From the NCBI GenBank assembly GCA_022592445.1, contig JABYQR010000278.1, positions 1-62,060 on the forward strand: DNA of 62,060 nt. Direction: 5' to 3'. Positions 1 through 11,082 of the stretch are shown piece after piece. The first letter of the stretch is position 1. Every line of letters begins with the position of its first letter. Both the position numbers and the translations under genes were made by a program. Origin of the DNA: Cytidiella melzeri (taxonomy: Eukaryota > Basidiomycota > Agaricomycetes > Polyporales > Irpicaceae). The notes under the pieces were generated by a model. That model saw only the letters and a list, made by a program, of their open reading frames with translations, searched no databases and was not told the DNA's origin.

Positions 1-1910
1 GGAGGTACACGCGAACCTGACACCGATGCAGCTGACCTTGAATAAAATCTGCCACAGAGCCGCGCTACGTCTTTGCACCCTCCATGATTTGCACCCGCTC
101 ACAAAACATATCGCACAGGCTTGCTGCACATACATAAAGAGGCACCGCTCCCCTATCCACGACCTCCTCCACCGGTACCAACTTGACCCAAGAACAATAG
201 AGAAGATCTCCCCAGTCCGTTTCCCACCCGGCTGGCGACCTTCTTTCAAAACGGAGATAAAGGGGGAAAAGAATGAGGGAGAGAAGCGCGACAAAGCGTG
301 GAGGCAGCGAGCTAAGTACCATATCTACACGGACGGCTCGGACATTGACGGAGGAGTAGGAGCAGCAGCGGTAATGTACACCGTTGGGAAGTATCGTACG
401 ACAAGGAAGGTACTCAGACACCACCTGGGGGGATCAGACCAACACACGGTATATGAGGCAGAGCTGGTGGGGATCCTGCTAGGACTGCACCTTCTTCACA
501 CAGCGAGGGCGAGGAAGGAAGGACGCGCGTTCCTCGTGTTAGACAAAAAGGCGGCCATCTTGGCATCGAGATCTGCGGACTCAGGACTGCCTCACTACCT
601 ACTCGACGAGGTGCACCAACTGGAGAAGAAGTTGAAGAGCAAGAGTGCGGACCTCGCGCTCACAATATGGTGGGTACCGGGACACTGCGGAGTCGACAGA
701 AACAAAATGGCAGACAAGCAGGCGAAGGTAGCAGCGCGAGGGAGAGGCTCAGAACTGGCTAGACTGCCACGCAGGCTTCAACAAGGCCTACCGCTTAGCG
801 CGTCCAAGCTCAAGCAGCTCAAAGCAGCGGACCTCAAGGAGGCGGCTAGGACACTATGGAACAACTCACTGCGACACCACAGACTGAGCAAGATCGACCC
901 AAGTCTTCCCTCAGACCGCTTCGCGGACCTCATCTCATTGCTACCCAGACAACACGCAGCCCTACTCTTCCAGCTACGCACCGGACACACACCACTGCAC
1001 AAGCATCTCCACCGGATTGGAAAGGCAACCACGCCGATATGCCCAGCCTGCAAAATGGCACCGGAGACAGTAGATCACTTCCTCTTACACTGCCCAGCTC
1101 ACGAGAGACACCGGGACTCCCTTACCTTTGAACTCGGGCGACCGGCCAGATCCATCCCAAACCTCTTGAGCAAAAACAGGACGCTGTGCCCTCTCTTTCG
1201 CTACATACATGCCACCAGGAGATTTGCGCGTAACCTAGGAAGCCTGAGTCTACTGAAGGAGGCGCCGGAAAAGACGAGAAAGAAGGGTAGGCAGGGAGTC
1301 AGACAGCGCAACGCAGGGGAATAGGAGAGAAAGCAGAAAGGAGGAAGAGAGAGAGACAAAGAGAAGTACAACCCACCTTAGTGATTGCACAGGACTGACT
1401 GGGGGACAGGCACACCTAGAAGACACAACGTCAAACGAGTCCCCCCCCATGGACACCCACATCCCCGCCCCACACCCACCCCCGCACAGTCACCCCCGCA
1501 CCTTATCTTTTCGCACGCGCGACCGGATGCACAGAGGTTGGGGGAGTTTTGACGGGGAGCGGAGGACCGCGAACTGGCTTCCTACTACCGCAAGAGGCAA
1601 CAGCCCAGGGGACCATTGTCCACCATAAAGGGTAGTAGGTTTAGAACCCAACCTCTCCCGTTCAGTCGGCAGGGCCTCTCCAGTCAACATGCGCTCTTTT
1701 TCTAGAGATACTCACCCTACATACCAAAACTACTCACCCATATTAATTCAGATAAACCTCCGCCACACATCTTGGGTGAAAAACCCCTACACACTTTGAT
1801 CATGATTGCTTTATATTCAGTAGAACACATAGGAAACGTAGCACGGATGTACTTTGTCTACCATAGGGCGATGCCCTCGAGGACAATAAACAAGGAGGAA
1901 AAAAAAAAAA
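1..1910 (+). mobile_element. 3' part of a LINE (non-LTR) retrotransposon ending in poly(A)
   Basis: The element enters from the left edge, so its 5' part (endonuclease and most of the reverse transcriptase) is outside the window. A long open frame with RNase H is followed by about 575 bp of 3' untranslated sequence, an AATAAA at about 1885 and a run of A at 1899-1910. Sequence after 1910 belongs to an unrelated minus-strand reading frame, so 1910 is taken as the insertion junction. No target duplication can be checked because the left end is missing. Confidence 0.8.
2..1324 (+). CDS. LINE polyprotein C-terminus: RNase H plus zinc-finger tail, 5' partial
   Basis: The frame is open to the window edge; the ATG at 26 is internal, because upstream codons continue the same type of sequence. 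Seen in order: a segment like the end of a LINE reverse transcriptase, then an RNase H domain with TDGS (first Asp), YEAEL (Glu), VLDKKAA (Asp) and the VPGHCGVDRNKMAD block (last Asp). After it comes a short Cys/His tail, CPACK..VDHFLLHC, typical of the zinc knuckle at the end of fungal Tad/I-like LINEs. RNase H would remove the RNA template during target-primed reverse transcription. This part shows no stop or frameshift, so it may derive from a recently active copy. Clade assignment is inference. Confidence 0.8.
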   Translation, partial: EVHANLTPMQLTLNKICHRAALRLCTLHDLHPLTKHIAQACCTYIKRHRSPIHDLLHRYQLDPRTIEKISPVRFPPGWRPSFKTEIKGEKNEGEKRDKAWRQRAKYHIYTDGSDIDGGVGAAAVMYTVGKYRTTRKVLRHHLGGSDQHTVYEAELVGILLGLHLLHTARARKEGRAFLVLDKKAAILASRSADSGLPHYLLDEVHQLEKKLKSKSADLALTIWWVPGHCGVDRNKMADKQAKVAARGRGSELARLPRRLQQGLPLSASKLKQLKAADLKEAARTLWNNSLRHHRLSKIDPSLPSDRFADLISLLPRQHAALLFQLRTGHTPLHKHLHRIGKATTPICPACKMAPETVDHFLLHCPAHERHRDSLTFELGRPARSIPNLLSKNRTLCPLFRYIHATRRFARNLGSLSLLKEAPEKTRKKGRQGVRQRNAGE

Positions 1911-2382
1911 GATTCTGCGTCCACTGTGTTATTCCACGTGTTGATGAGGTCCCATGAGTTGTTGAAAATGGGGAGGATGGTGTTATCGAAGGCTTTTGTA
2001 TGACATGCCAGTTCATGTGGTGCATGACCGCCAGCTCCGTGAGGAAGGCGGCGAGGGTGGAGAGGGTGGCGGCGAAGACAGGCAAGGATTTGCTGATCTG
2101 GTCTTTGCTATTGTAGTGGAGGTAGGCATTGCAAGGCAGGTCTGGAGAAGCATTGTCTCCCCACAGTTTGGCATCTTCCTTGATGGTTTGCAGCTCAATG
2201 GTGGTGGCAGGTTGAGGGGGCTGTGGGGGCTGTGGGACAAAGCTGACTGTGGCGCTGTGAGGGTGGTTATAATATGGTGCACCAGCAGCCTCCGAAGGCA
2301 GTAGCTGATTAAACTCAGCCTGGCGCATTGGGGGTGGCGGGGTCAAGTAATCCAAGGATTGTTGGGATGGAGGTAGGGTCAT
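1911..2382 (-). pseudogene. hypothetical protein cut at its C-terminus by the LINE
   Basis: The minus-strand frame begins at an ATG at 2382; in-frame codons run further upstream without another ATG, so an upstream exon ending in AG near 2394 is possible. The N-terminal third is rich in Pro, Gln and Ser. The rest contains a moderately hydrophobic stretch (SLPVFAATLSTLAAFL) that could be one membrane segment. The frame runs directly into the poly(T) complement of the LINE tail, so the natural C-terminus is lost. I do not recognise the family. It may be a real host gene or part of an older element. Confidence 0.35.
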
Positions 2383-2409
2383 GTCCGCGTCTGGTGGAAT
2401 GCCAGACAC

Positions 2410-3132
2410 GATGAATTAATATGGACCGAGACTTGAAGGGAAAGACTAATAACGCGAATACAAGAAGAGTAGATGTTATTAAGGTATTTTAAGGGAAAAC
2501 TCGAGTGATTAACGGGGAGGGGAAGAGAGAATGGTGGCGAGAAAGGTGTTATGTTTAAGTGTGGGAATTTACTTAGTGGTGGTGGTACGGGTTCAGGAAG
2601 CGGCGGTCCACTCCTGATCAAGGTGAGTGCATAGATTGTGCCGTTATGAACACCTTGATGTGTGCTGTTGCAGTGCTCCTTGTCAATTTGATAGGTCTGG
2701 CACAGGGTAAGCATCAGATGCTGTCCCCTGTGCCGTTTGGGGTGATTTATACAAAATAGCTCAATCATTGTAAGCCCGTGTATAGTAGTCCAACTCTCTC
2801 CCACTCTCAGCGCTGATGCGCCTCCCGTACCTTTCCTAATCCGTGTCCACTCGCGTGTCACCAGTTGACACTTCTGTCACCTGTTTACCGTCAAGTTATC
2901 CACATTGAAGGGTACACCAGGACACACTTGCACCGGGAGACCTTGCCTCACGTCTATGCACAGGCCTCTAAGTCACGAGCTTAGAGTGCCACTTAACACT
3001 ACCCTCCTATTGTACTACTCCACTGATCTACCACTTGTACAAGTGGGAGCTTGTTCCTCCACCACTGGATTTTACACTGCGTGTTAGGCAGATTCCGCGT
3101 AATGCACAACTCGTTAAAGTTGAGAACCACCA
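2410..3132. other. no recognisable gene
   Basis: The frames here are short and lack domain features. The stretch lies upstream of the truncated minus-strand frame and could hold its promoter or 5' exons, but nothing in the sequence proves this. Confidence 0.4.
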
Positions 3133-3490
3133 AGGGTGGCTTAAGTATTCAGCTGGGTTGGGAGTGCGTATGCAAGGGGCAAGTAGGTGAGGGAATTAGC
3201 TGTAGAAAATCAGTTGGGAATATTGTATTCGAAGCTGAGGCAGTCAACCAGTACAACTCTACTACTACTATGTGGCCAAATAGAGTAAAGTAGAGAAACT
3301 TACTTATAAGAAAGCTTGGGGGATACTGGTTGGTGGATGTCGTTGAGAGTGTAGATGTAGTTAAGTTAAAAGCCGGGGCTCATAACCTAACAAAGTGGAA
3401 TATGTGTGCGAGGGGTAGAGGCTGTTAAGCTTCGAAGATGAGTCTTATTTCTCTTGCTGCTTCAGCAGCTCTGCTTATATACATGTCTGT
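3133..3490 (+). repeat. Block P, copy 1 (dispersed repeat)
   Basis: This stretch starts at GGTGGCTTAAGTATTCAGCT. It is repeated in the same orientation at about 56735-57330, where the second copy is interrupted by a 226-bp solo LTR. The similarity is high but not perfect, and both copies end near a TATACATGTCTGTATCTACTT motif. No coding potential is evident. Confidence 0.75.
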
Positions 3491-3618
3491 ATCTACTTAT
3501 GTAAGCGACTACTATACATGTCTACTTTAGCTATTCTACTGTATTACTAAGTGCATGACTCATTGTATGACTAGGCTCAGCACTTGTACCAGAGGCATAC
3601 ATAATGAGTAAATGACTC
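3491..3618. other. AT-rich spacer before duplication copy 1
   Basis: Short noncoding stretch between block P and the first base that aligns with copy 2. No gene seen. Confidence 0.4.
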
Positions 3619-4577
3619 ATGCTAGTCCTCAGATGTATGCTTTAGGCATCCTCTGGAGTTGTACAACATGCTTTCCATGTCATTTCCTATGCTACTAAAA
3701 CACAGGCGTACATATATGTGCAGTATCCCTATAGTACTATACTACTTAGTCTACACAACCCATATTTGTACGTCTCAGCTAATGTGATGGTTACTACTAG
3801 AGTTTCCATATACGGCTGCATAATCCCCATATCAAGACTGTGGGAACTCTGCTACCCTAAAGTGTCCTTGTAATAAGGTGTGGGAAACTACATATTATAT
3901 TATATAGTTTTAACAGAAAGGCTGCCAGTAGATAGGCTTGAAAATGTGTAGAAAAATCACAAAAATGTCTTTGATTGTATTTTAATTTAACCCCCCAAAC
4001 ACAACCATATATTCAGGGGATTTTTAACATATCAAATAACTCTCACAATAATTTCACGTCATGTGAAATCGGCCTTTGCCCGCAGTGGTTGCATCTTGTA
4101 CTCAAACTAGTGCTTAGCAAATACCATTAAATATTCCAACTGTCCTGTATTCAATGATTACCATTGAATACCAATATCACGTGATGTGTATTGAATAATA
4201 ATGTATTTAATAGTATTGGTATTGGTTAGTATTGGTATTTATTGGTATGTAATGGTAATTAATGATATAGTCAGTGTTTGGGTGATTCAAGTTCAAGTCC
4301 TTGCTCAACTGAGTCTCTGATTGTCTTGCATTTATATCTAACACATTGTACGATGAACTCATGAAGACAGTAAGATGGTATGCATGACTATTAGTATGCA
4401 CTATAAGTAGCATCACTGTATATGTTACCACCACTTCATTGGAGTTTGGTATGTTCTGTTGTCTTGCAACTGGACAGTGCTACTACATAGACTTTGAACA
4501 AATTGGTACATGTATGCTAATACACACAGGTAGCCACAGCTGCAGTCAATGACATTTACTCGCTCCAGATAGACACA

Positions 4578-6270
4578 CCATTGAGATACTCAATACCCTC
4601 GCCAAGCCCAATCTGTAACCACTCCTTTGAGATAACAGTCTTTGATGCCTTCCTGGCCCCAAGAGATGAGCAAGTGTCTCTCATAGTGTGCTTGCATGAT
4701 GAGAACAGCCTCTCAACTGAGACACTGACACCAGGAATTGCAAGAATATCTCGTGCAATGTGAGAGAGGGTGGGAAAGACCTTTGCATGACTCTACATAG
4801 GCAAGTTGGTTGGCAAGGACCACAATTTTGTGTTAAATGCGGTACATACCTTCCACCAAGTGAGTACATCCTCATCATCCTGAGGAGAATGTGCACCACT
4901 GAGGTAAAGCTCTATCTCAGTCTCCCGATGAGTAGCTGATGTGATTGATGCAAAGGCTATCACAGATGCAAAAATTGACTTGTTGGCTGGCTGTGCAGAT
5001 GTGGGTGTGTTGGCAGGCTGCAAGGTTGTTGTTAAGACCGACTATCGTCAAGGGACAAGTTGTCAGGTCAGAACCCCTTGGTGTAGCTACACTCAAGGTC
5101 TGATGATGGTCTAGGCCGCGCAGTCGCTGTCAAGCACAGTGGCAGACAGATGATGGTTCGATAGAAGGAATATTGATACGAAGTGGATAGACTGAGGTTC
5201 TAGCCCCATGTCTAGCAGCTATTTATACATGTTGACCTAACTACTTTTGGACCAGTCCGAGGTAGTGGTAGCAAATCGGAGGAACAGGAAGGAAGAACAA
5301 TACACAGAGAACAGCCACTACTCTGGAAAGCCAATGAGAGAAAAGACCGTCAAGGTGCGGAAACAAGGAACAATAAAAAGGTGAAACATGAGGCAGAGAT
5401 CAATAGAGAAGGGGTTGAACCCGAAACAGGGGATAGACGGAGTTGGATCCGAAACAGGAGATAGACGGGGTTGGACCTGAGACAGGGGATAGATGGGGTT
5501 GGACCCAATGGAGTGGTGATGGAGGTATGGAAAGGCCGAGGGTTGAACCAAGGCAATGGTAACCAGTCGGAGTTAGGTCCGAGGTTTGAATGGACACCAG
5601 AAGGCAACTAATAACATAATAGTCTGTGTTGAACGGAGGCGATGTGGATCAGGGAATGATGGAGGAAAGACGAGTTGGATCGTAGAGGTAATTGTAAAGA
5701 AGATAACTAGTTACCAAGGCAATTGAAGAAGTAAAGAAAACCAATAGGGTGTGAAGACCGTTTGTAACAGTTGTGGCAAGAGCAGAAGAATACTGGGTAT
5801 AAACCTCTCTGAGAAGACACTCTGCTTGAGCTGCTACTGCCTGATCCCAGTCTGCTGTTTCAAAGTACTTCAGCCGGATAGGCAAATGAAGGACTGTGGT
5901 TGCAGAGTCATGTCAATTCAGCCTGAATAGCCTAGTGTATATGTACTTACCAGCAGCTAGAAGGTGGAACTTTTTCTTTAACACAATCTGCATATGCTTA
6001 TCAAGCTTTGCAAGTGCCATGGACAATGCCTTTTGCAGATTTGGAGCTGAAAAGCATGCATCAAGACGACAACTACTGAGATGGTTTTCAAGATGCTTAT
6101 AGAGTGGAAGAAGTTGTGGAAGTGTTGGAACTTTCTTCTGTGATAGACTGCTTGTGAATTCTTTGAATGGCTGTTGAGGTGAAGTGAGAGACAATCAAAC
6201 AACAAGTGATGATAGCTAAACTGACTGCTAGTATTTCCACAAGAGTCTCTAAAAATTGCCACCCTTTGGG
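4578..6270 (-). pseudogene. hAT transposase remnant
   Basis: Fragments read on the minus strand in order. At about 6194-5913 is a helical region with PTLPQLLPLYKHLE. At about 5885-5775 is an IRLKYFETADWDQA segment matching the pre-dimerisation 'HP..KL.Y....W' region of hAT transposases. At about 5023-4850 is EDVLTWWK. At about 4785-4585 is the C-terminal dimerisation domain, with FPTLSHIARDILAIPGVSVS and then VERLFSS. Frame breaks and the solo LTR at 5031-5769 interrupt it, so it cannot encode an active enzyme. The N-terminal zinc finger was not found; sequence at 6941-7050 may hold upstream exons. Confidence 0.75.
5031..5769. mobile_element. Solo LTR (739 bp) inside the hAT transposase
   Basis: Begins TGTTAAGACC and ends TTTGTAACA. 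It is flanked by perfect 5-bp GTTGT duplications (5026-5030 and 5770-5774). Removing it brings the two hAT transposase fragments together. It contains a GGGTTGGA/GACAGGGGATAGA short-repeat tract at about 5400-5500. The internal region was lost by LTR-LTR recombination; no full element of this family is in the window. Confidence 0.85.
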
Positions 6271-6273
6271 ATC

Positions 6274-6935
6274 TGTCACAGATTTTCAATGTTTCTAAAG
6301 ACTTGCCTTACCAGGCAACGGTATTATCGGGAATATTTAAGCGCTTATCAGGTGCTTATCCAGCGCTTATCCAGCGCTTATCCAGCGCTTATCAGGCGCT
6401 GATTTCGGCGCTTATTCTCAGTGCCTATCAATTGATGCGCTGATGCGCCTCCTGTCTCTGATGCGCTGATGCGCTCCTTTCCTTATCTGTGTATCACATG
6501 ATAGAACTCTCTGGAACCTTGTGGAACATGCTGGAACTATGATGTCATAGTAAAGAACATTCCATTAGATGATGTCATAGTTCTTAGAACCTTCTGGAAA
6601 AGTCTAGCCTTGGAACTGGGGTCAGGTCATGGGGACAATTGCTATTGGTTGATTATTGAAGTGGCACCACTAGGGCATAGGGCATGCTTAGTAAGGTAGA
6701 TTACTTCGCTTACTCATGTAGGTATTAGGGATCTTAGGGTAGTACCTGGGGTCCTCCCCTTCATGTATATATAGAGGCACTCCTGAGGGCATATCCCCTC
6801 AGTCTTATCCACTCTGTTGATAAAGGACTACTCTGTACTCTCCAGTACTTCGCTCACCACACCTCTTACTCTCTATATCATTATCTCCCCCTCAAGTTTA
6901 ACACTTATCTGGTGAGTGTAACCTTAACTGTTACA
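6274..6935 (+). mobile_element. Solo LTR of the gypsy1 family (662 bp)
   Basis: Begins TGTCACAG and ends CTGTTACA, flanked by perfect GGATC duplications (6269-6273 and 6936-6940). It is the reverse complement of the gypsy1 LTRs at 19436-19490/25013-25564 and 42710-43392. It shares the GCGCTTATCCA short repeats, a TATATATAGAGG promoter-like box at about 6770 and the CTCAGTCTTATCCACTCTGT transcription-start region. Transcription would run left to right. Confidence 0.92.
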
Positions 6936-7102
6936 GGATCAATGTATAACTTGGCTTGCTTCTGAACAGCTGCTACTCTTTTCTTGCCTCGTAGCCCGTC
7001 AGGCAGTGTGTTAACCCAGAATGTGATAGCCTAGAATAAGATTAGTACAGAGTCAAAGTTCTCTAGAGAATGCCAAGAATTCCCCGCTCAATCTCTGCCA
7101 GA

Positions 7103-7550
7103 GTACGCAACATGAAAACTTGTACATAGATGCATGAGCAGTGCAAAACATAGGGAACAGTCTGTATAAGTGGAGAGACAAAGATCAAACCAACATAGCT
7201 GGAACACATAGTTGCAACACTATGAAACATGTATGACCATGAGCAGTGCAAAACAGGGGCAGTACAAATGATCAAGGTAGCTACGCAACATGAAAACTTG
7301 TACATAGATGCATGAGCAGTGAAAAACATAGGGAACAGTCTGTATAAGTGGAGAGACAAAGATAAAAAAAACATAGCTGGAACATCAACAAATGTGTATG
7401 AGTACATGAGCAGTGCAAAACAAAGGCAGTGCAAATGATTAAGGTAGCTATGCAGCATTGAAAAACTGTGTATGGGTGCATGAACAGTGCAAATTGTAGG
7501 AAAGAGGCTGTACATACATGCATGTGCTCAAAACTTGTCACATGCATAAT
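7103..7550. repeat. Subterminal tandem repeats of the hAT element
   Basis: About 2.5 copies of a unit of about 170-180 bp (starts near 7103, 7282 and 7449), each containing GCATGAGCAGTG(C/A)AAAAC. Arrays next to the inverted repeat are usual transposase-binding sites in hAT elements; that role is inference. Confidence 0.6.
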
Positions 7551-7751
7551 ATTCTAGAATACCATTAAATATAGGAATAGTATTGTATTGTAATGTAATG
7601 TATTGTATTGTATTTAATGGTAATCGTATTCTAAAAAAAATCCACAAGCGAGTATTTAATGGGTATTTAATGATATTCTGAGATTATATTGCATTATAAT
7701 GGTATTTTTGCAGAGCACTAACTCGAACCTGCAAAAAACCACAAGACGATC

Positions 7752-9091
7752 ATGCAGCACAGTACTCCTACCTTGGACGGTGAGTGGCGTCCAAACCGTT
7801 CGGTCATGCATGTACGAGATCTGTCTTTCGCTAGAAAGCCAGGCTTCCACCGGCGAGTCGGTGGACATCAGAGGAAGAGCGCAGGTTGCGCCTTTCACGC
7901 ATCCTGTATTTCCACAAGAGATCCTAGACCACATAGTTGGTTTCGTTCAGGATCTCGAGACTCTTCTAACGTGCTGTCTCAGCTCTCGCACGCTTCACCA
8001 TATGGGCACGAAGATGACGTTCCGACATATCGTTGTCCAGCCAAGAACATACCACGACATTCTCCGAGAGCTCGCAAACTCTCCGCTGAAAGCCTCTGCA
8101 GTCCGGCGCATTCATTTCTCCCCGGGAAAAGGCCATGGTACTGTGGAACTCAACCTGCAGGAGGCGATTCTGGTGCATGTGACGAAGCTCCAGGACGTCT
8201 TTATCGACTCGCAATTATTCCGCACGCGAGCTCCTGCGACAGTCCCCTTCCAAGACTGTAGTGCATCACAACATGTCACTCGGCTTACACTGAATAGGAC
8301 GCTATTTGATACCCCCTTACACCTCTTGGCCTTCATCAATGCTTTCCCAAGTCTGCGACATCTTACCCTGCGCGATGTATTCCGGAGAGCTGGGAATTCC
8401 CCCTCGCAGGAAGATCTAGACAAGTTGGTACCGCCATTTAAACGACCGAAACTGACCGCATTAGACCTCAACATGGGGAATTATATGATTGCATCACACC
8501 TTTTTTGTGAGGAGAGTGTACGGCGTTTGGAAGTGCTGGGACTCAAACCATGGGGCACACAAAGTAGCTGGTTGTCCCTCTTTGACAGAGATGCGGCTTA
8601 CAACAACCTACGTCACATAACCGTTCACAGTTTCATGTATCGTAAGTCCCTTTTCACACACTCCAACCGCAACTCTTCCACTCATGTACTCACCAGATCG
8701 CCGGGACGCCACGCCAATCTTGCCTAAAGCCCCAAACCTGAAGTCCCTCACACTGAAAGACATCTTCATTCACTCTCGAAACGCGCGGCTACTGGGCCAC
8801 GGGAAGTACATTCAGCACTTCCTCCTCACAATCTCGGCCAACGGCGTGGAAGAGCTCTTCTTCCATTTCAAGAAAGTCAGTTTCAACCACTTTGCGGAAT
8901 TTGCCATCGCGGAATGGCTTCCGTGTTTGTTCGACGACAAGTTTGCCAAATTGTCGCGCGTCGTTTACACCTTCAGCGGTGTCGCGTTGACGAATGGGAG
9001 AGCAGAAATCGAGGCCCATGTCCTGGATGCGCATAAAGTATGGGACCGGCGTGGTATCGTCGAGGTGATTGTCAAAAATGATGAACAGTAG
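7752..9091 (+). CDS. F-box protein (copy 1), three exons
   Basis: Exons 7752-7779, 8697-9091 and the large 7835-8641 are joined by two 55-bp GT-AG introns (7780-7834 and 8642-8696), giving 409 residues. The start at 7752 is chosen because exon 1 splices in phase to the F-box frame and the same structure holds in copy 2. An upstream in-frame ATG at 7699 lies inside the hAT end, and the ATG at 7810 is not conserved. The F-box is at residues 35-75 (FPQEILDHIVGF...LLTCCLSSRTL). The rest resembles the leucine-rich C-terminal region of agaricomycete F-box proteins. Family role: an SCF ubiquitin-ligase adaptor binding Skp1. The hAT right end is 31 bp upstream of the start, so the native promoter (3619-4107) is displaced by 3.6 kb. 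Confidence 0.85.
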
Positions 9092-9331
9092 GATTGTGTC
9101 GATGGGCGATAGATTTGGCAAACTTCATAGGCACGAAAAGCTACAACGCCAATGTGCTCTGTACAGTATTGATAATATCGTAGCTCGACGCTATCACGGA
9201 ACCAGAAAGTATTCAAGCTACGTTCTCACAGTCCACTCGCTTCAGTATCGAAGTTCAGTATCTTTTTAATCACTCCTGCCTCCTTCACACGTTACACCTG
9301 ATACCTCCACCGTACATGCCTATCCCCAAGC

Positions 9332-11082
9332 CTAACCCCTCTCCCCCCTATCAGCATCGTCAACCTCACCTCCAGCGCTCCCCAGTATCTCTGCTCGTCT
9401 CCGATTCTCGTTGTCCATCCACCACCACAGCGCACTCACAACCACGATCGCAAACAGCAGGTATCCAATCGCAATGATATGTGGCTTCCTATAATGGTCC
9501 TTTGCCCACTCTGGACGATAGATGAGCACGCCTGTGACGGCTCCAAGGTCGCCTATGGTGATTTGCATGGCGACGGCGACGGCGCGTTTGGTTTGGTTGG
9601 ATACGTTCTCAGAGGGCCAGCTATTATTCACAAGGGTCAATTTGTAGTATTACCTTTCGTTTGCTAGTAGCTCGCAAATCGCAATCCAGCAATGATTGTC
9701 GGCTATGAGTAAACGTCAATGTATAGACAAAATCGGCTTCATGTCAAGCACTCACCATGAACAAACTCAACGTATACAGCACAAACGCATGCCCATGGAA
9801 CAGCAGAGCGTATCCCCAGGCGAGGTGATCTGTAAACGCTTGTCGGACGTACACCCACTCGAATTTCTCCTTGTTAGCGGTATCTGAGTCTGCCGCCAAC
9901 CTCGCCAGAAGACGCGAGCGTTCGGCCTCTGTCAGCTGTCGGTGAAGTTCGTGTTGGTTGAGGTTTAAGGACGAAGTTAGTAGGAACAAAAAGTTACCCA
10001 TTTAGCTTTATGAGACCGTGTTGGCACTGTCCAATACGCAACTACCGAGACAACAACTGTGAGAAGGCCTTCCAGGATGAAGATCCTGCGTCGAACGCCG
10101 TGAGCTGAATGTAGTAAACTCGGAGGAAGAGGCATACCACTGCCATCCGCGCTTCCCGCCGATTCCATCCATCTTTCCAATAGCATATGCTAGCACACCT
10201 AAAGAGGCAAACCATCTGTACTCTGTGTAAATGATCCAGGTATATATGGACGTACCTCCGAACGCGCCTGCCAATGCAGCACCGCCGAAGAAAACAGCTA
10301 CACGCCAATGTCGCTCACGTCTGACAACATGACTCAAAACTCCAGCATGGAAGATTTGAGACCCACGCGACTCACTGAAGATAATACGTAGAAAACAGAT
10401 AAATCACTCCGGGGTACAACCCAGCTTCCGTTGCTCCTAGAACTGCGTCGCAAAAACAAGCCTATAGTTGACTACATCGTATACTAATCGAATTGAAAAC
10501 TCACGATAACGTATCCCGAACAAGCTGGCTTGGTTTGTGACGAAGCCTTTGAAATATTGACGCAATCCCCCAGCAGAATGTCAACGTCGGTAGCCAGAAT
10601 TGAAGGTCGAATCGTTTGAGGCTGGAAATGTGAGGTATTCGTGAGTATAGCCTATCGTAGTGGGACCATCTATCCTGCAGTGACCCATGTGTCAGACGAA
10701 GTTTCGACGTCGACACGGATTTGCGAACACGTACTTGGCGTTTCCCATATTAGACCTGCAAAATTATGTATCAGAACTCTACCTTGCATAACAATCATTG
10801 AAGCATGGACTCACCAATCCGAAAAGCTGAGCGGATACAAGAGCGGCAATACCGGCAGCAGTCTGTCCATCCCAGTCTGTCAGTGCACCGAGATCTCATA
10901 CTCGGTAACGAGCGAACGAGGACTCACCTGAGATCGACCTTGCTTAGCAACTTCTTGTCCTCCACGGTCCCATACTCGTCGTACACTTTCCACTTGCGAG
11001 GCACTCCGTCGACCTTTTCTGCTGAAGTCAACGAATGTTTCTCGTGATCAGCAGCGTCTCGGTCTGCAAGGTCAGAAGACAT
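9332..11082 (-). pseudogene. MFS transporter of the allantoate/nicotinate permease type, decayed (copy 1)
   Basis: The start ATG is at 11082 and several short introns are recognisable, for example AFGG|GTACGT..TTTAG|VLAYAIG. Family features are KVDLRLLP near TM1, WLPTLTFCWGIAS, ALAGAFGG, GIGGKRGWQWIFILEG, SRLLARLAAD, and the C-terminal TKRAVAVAMQ..GDLGAVTG with the IYRPEW block of the DAL5/TNA1 anion:cation symporter group. One extra T in the ATATTTCAAAGG stretch (about 10550) shifts frame between CWGIAS and GFVTNQAS. After PTIIAGLRFASY a stop follows, and roughly 80 residues (about TM8-TM11) are missing before the C-terminal block. Copy 2 has the same lesions, so decay predates the duplication. 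Confidence 0.75.

Larger units (their letters stand above)
4108..7720 (-). mobile_element. hAT DNA transposon (degenerate), only in duplication copy 1
   Basis: The left end TAGTGCTTAGCAAATACC and the inverted right end TAGTGCTCTGCAAAAATACC are hAT-like terminal inverted repeats. The flanks are ACTCAAAC (4100-4107) and ACTCGAAC (7721-7728), an 8-bp target duplication with one mismatch. The paralogous site in copy 2 has a single ACTCGAAC (43873-43880), an intact empty site. The transposase on the minus strand is broken, and two solo LTRs have inserted inside. The right end lies 31 bp before the F-box start codon. Confidence 0.92.

Noticed and set aside
2379..2861. 160-aa minus-strand frame
   Set aside because: No domain, low complexity at its end, and it overlaps the start of the other minus-strand frame; treated as noncoding upstream sequence.
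4261..4330. tRNA-like B-box (GTTCAAGTCC)
   Set aside because: No matching A-box or cloverleaf around it, and it lies inside the hAT subterminal region.
5318..5607. Overlapping minus-strand frames with repeated NPxxPLxxxQP-like peptides
   Set aside because: They arise from the GGGTTGGA/GACAGGGGATAGA short repeats of the 739-bp solo LTR; not coding.
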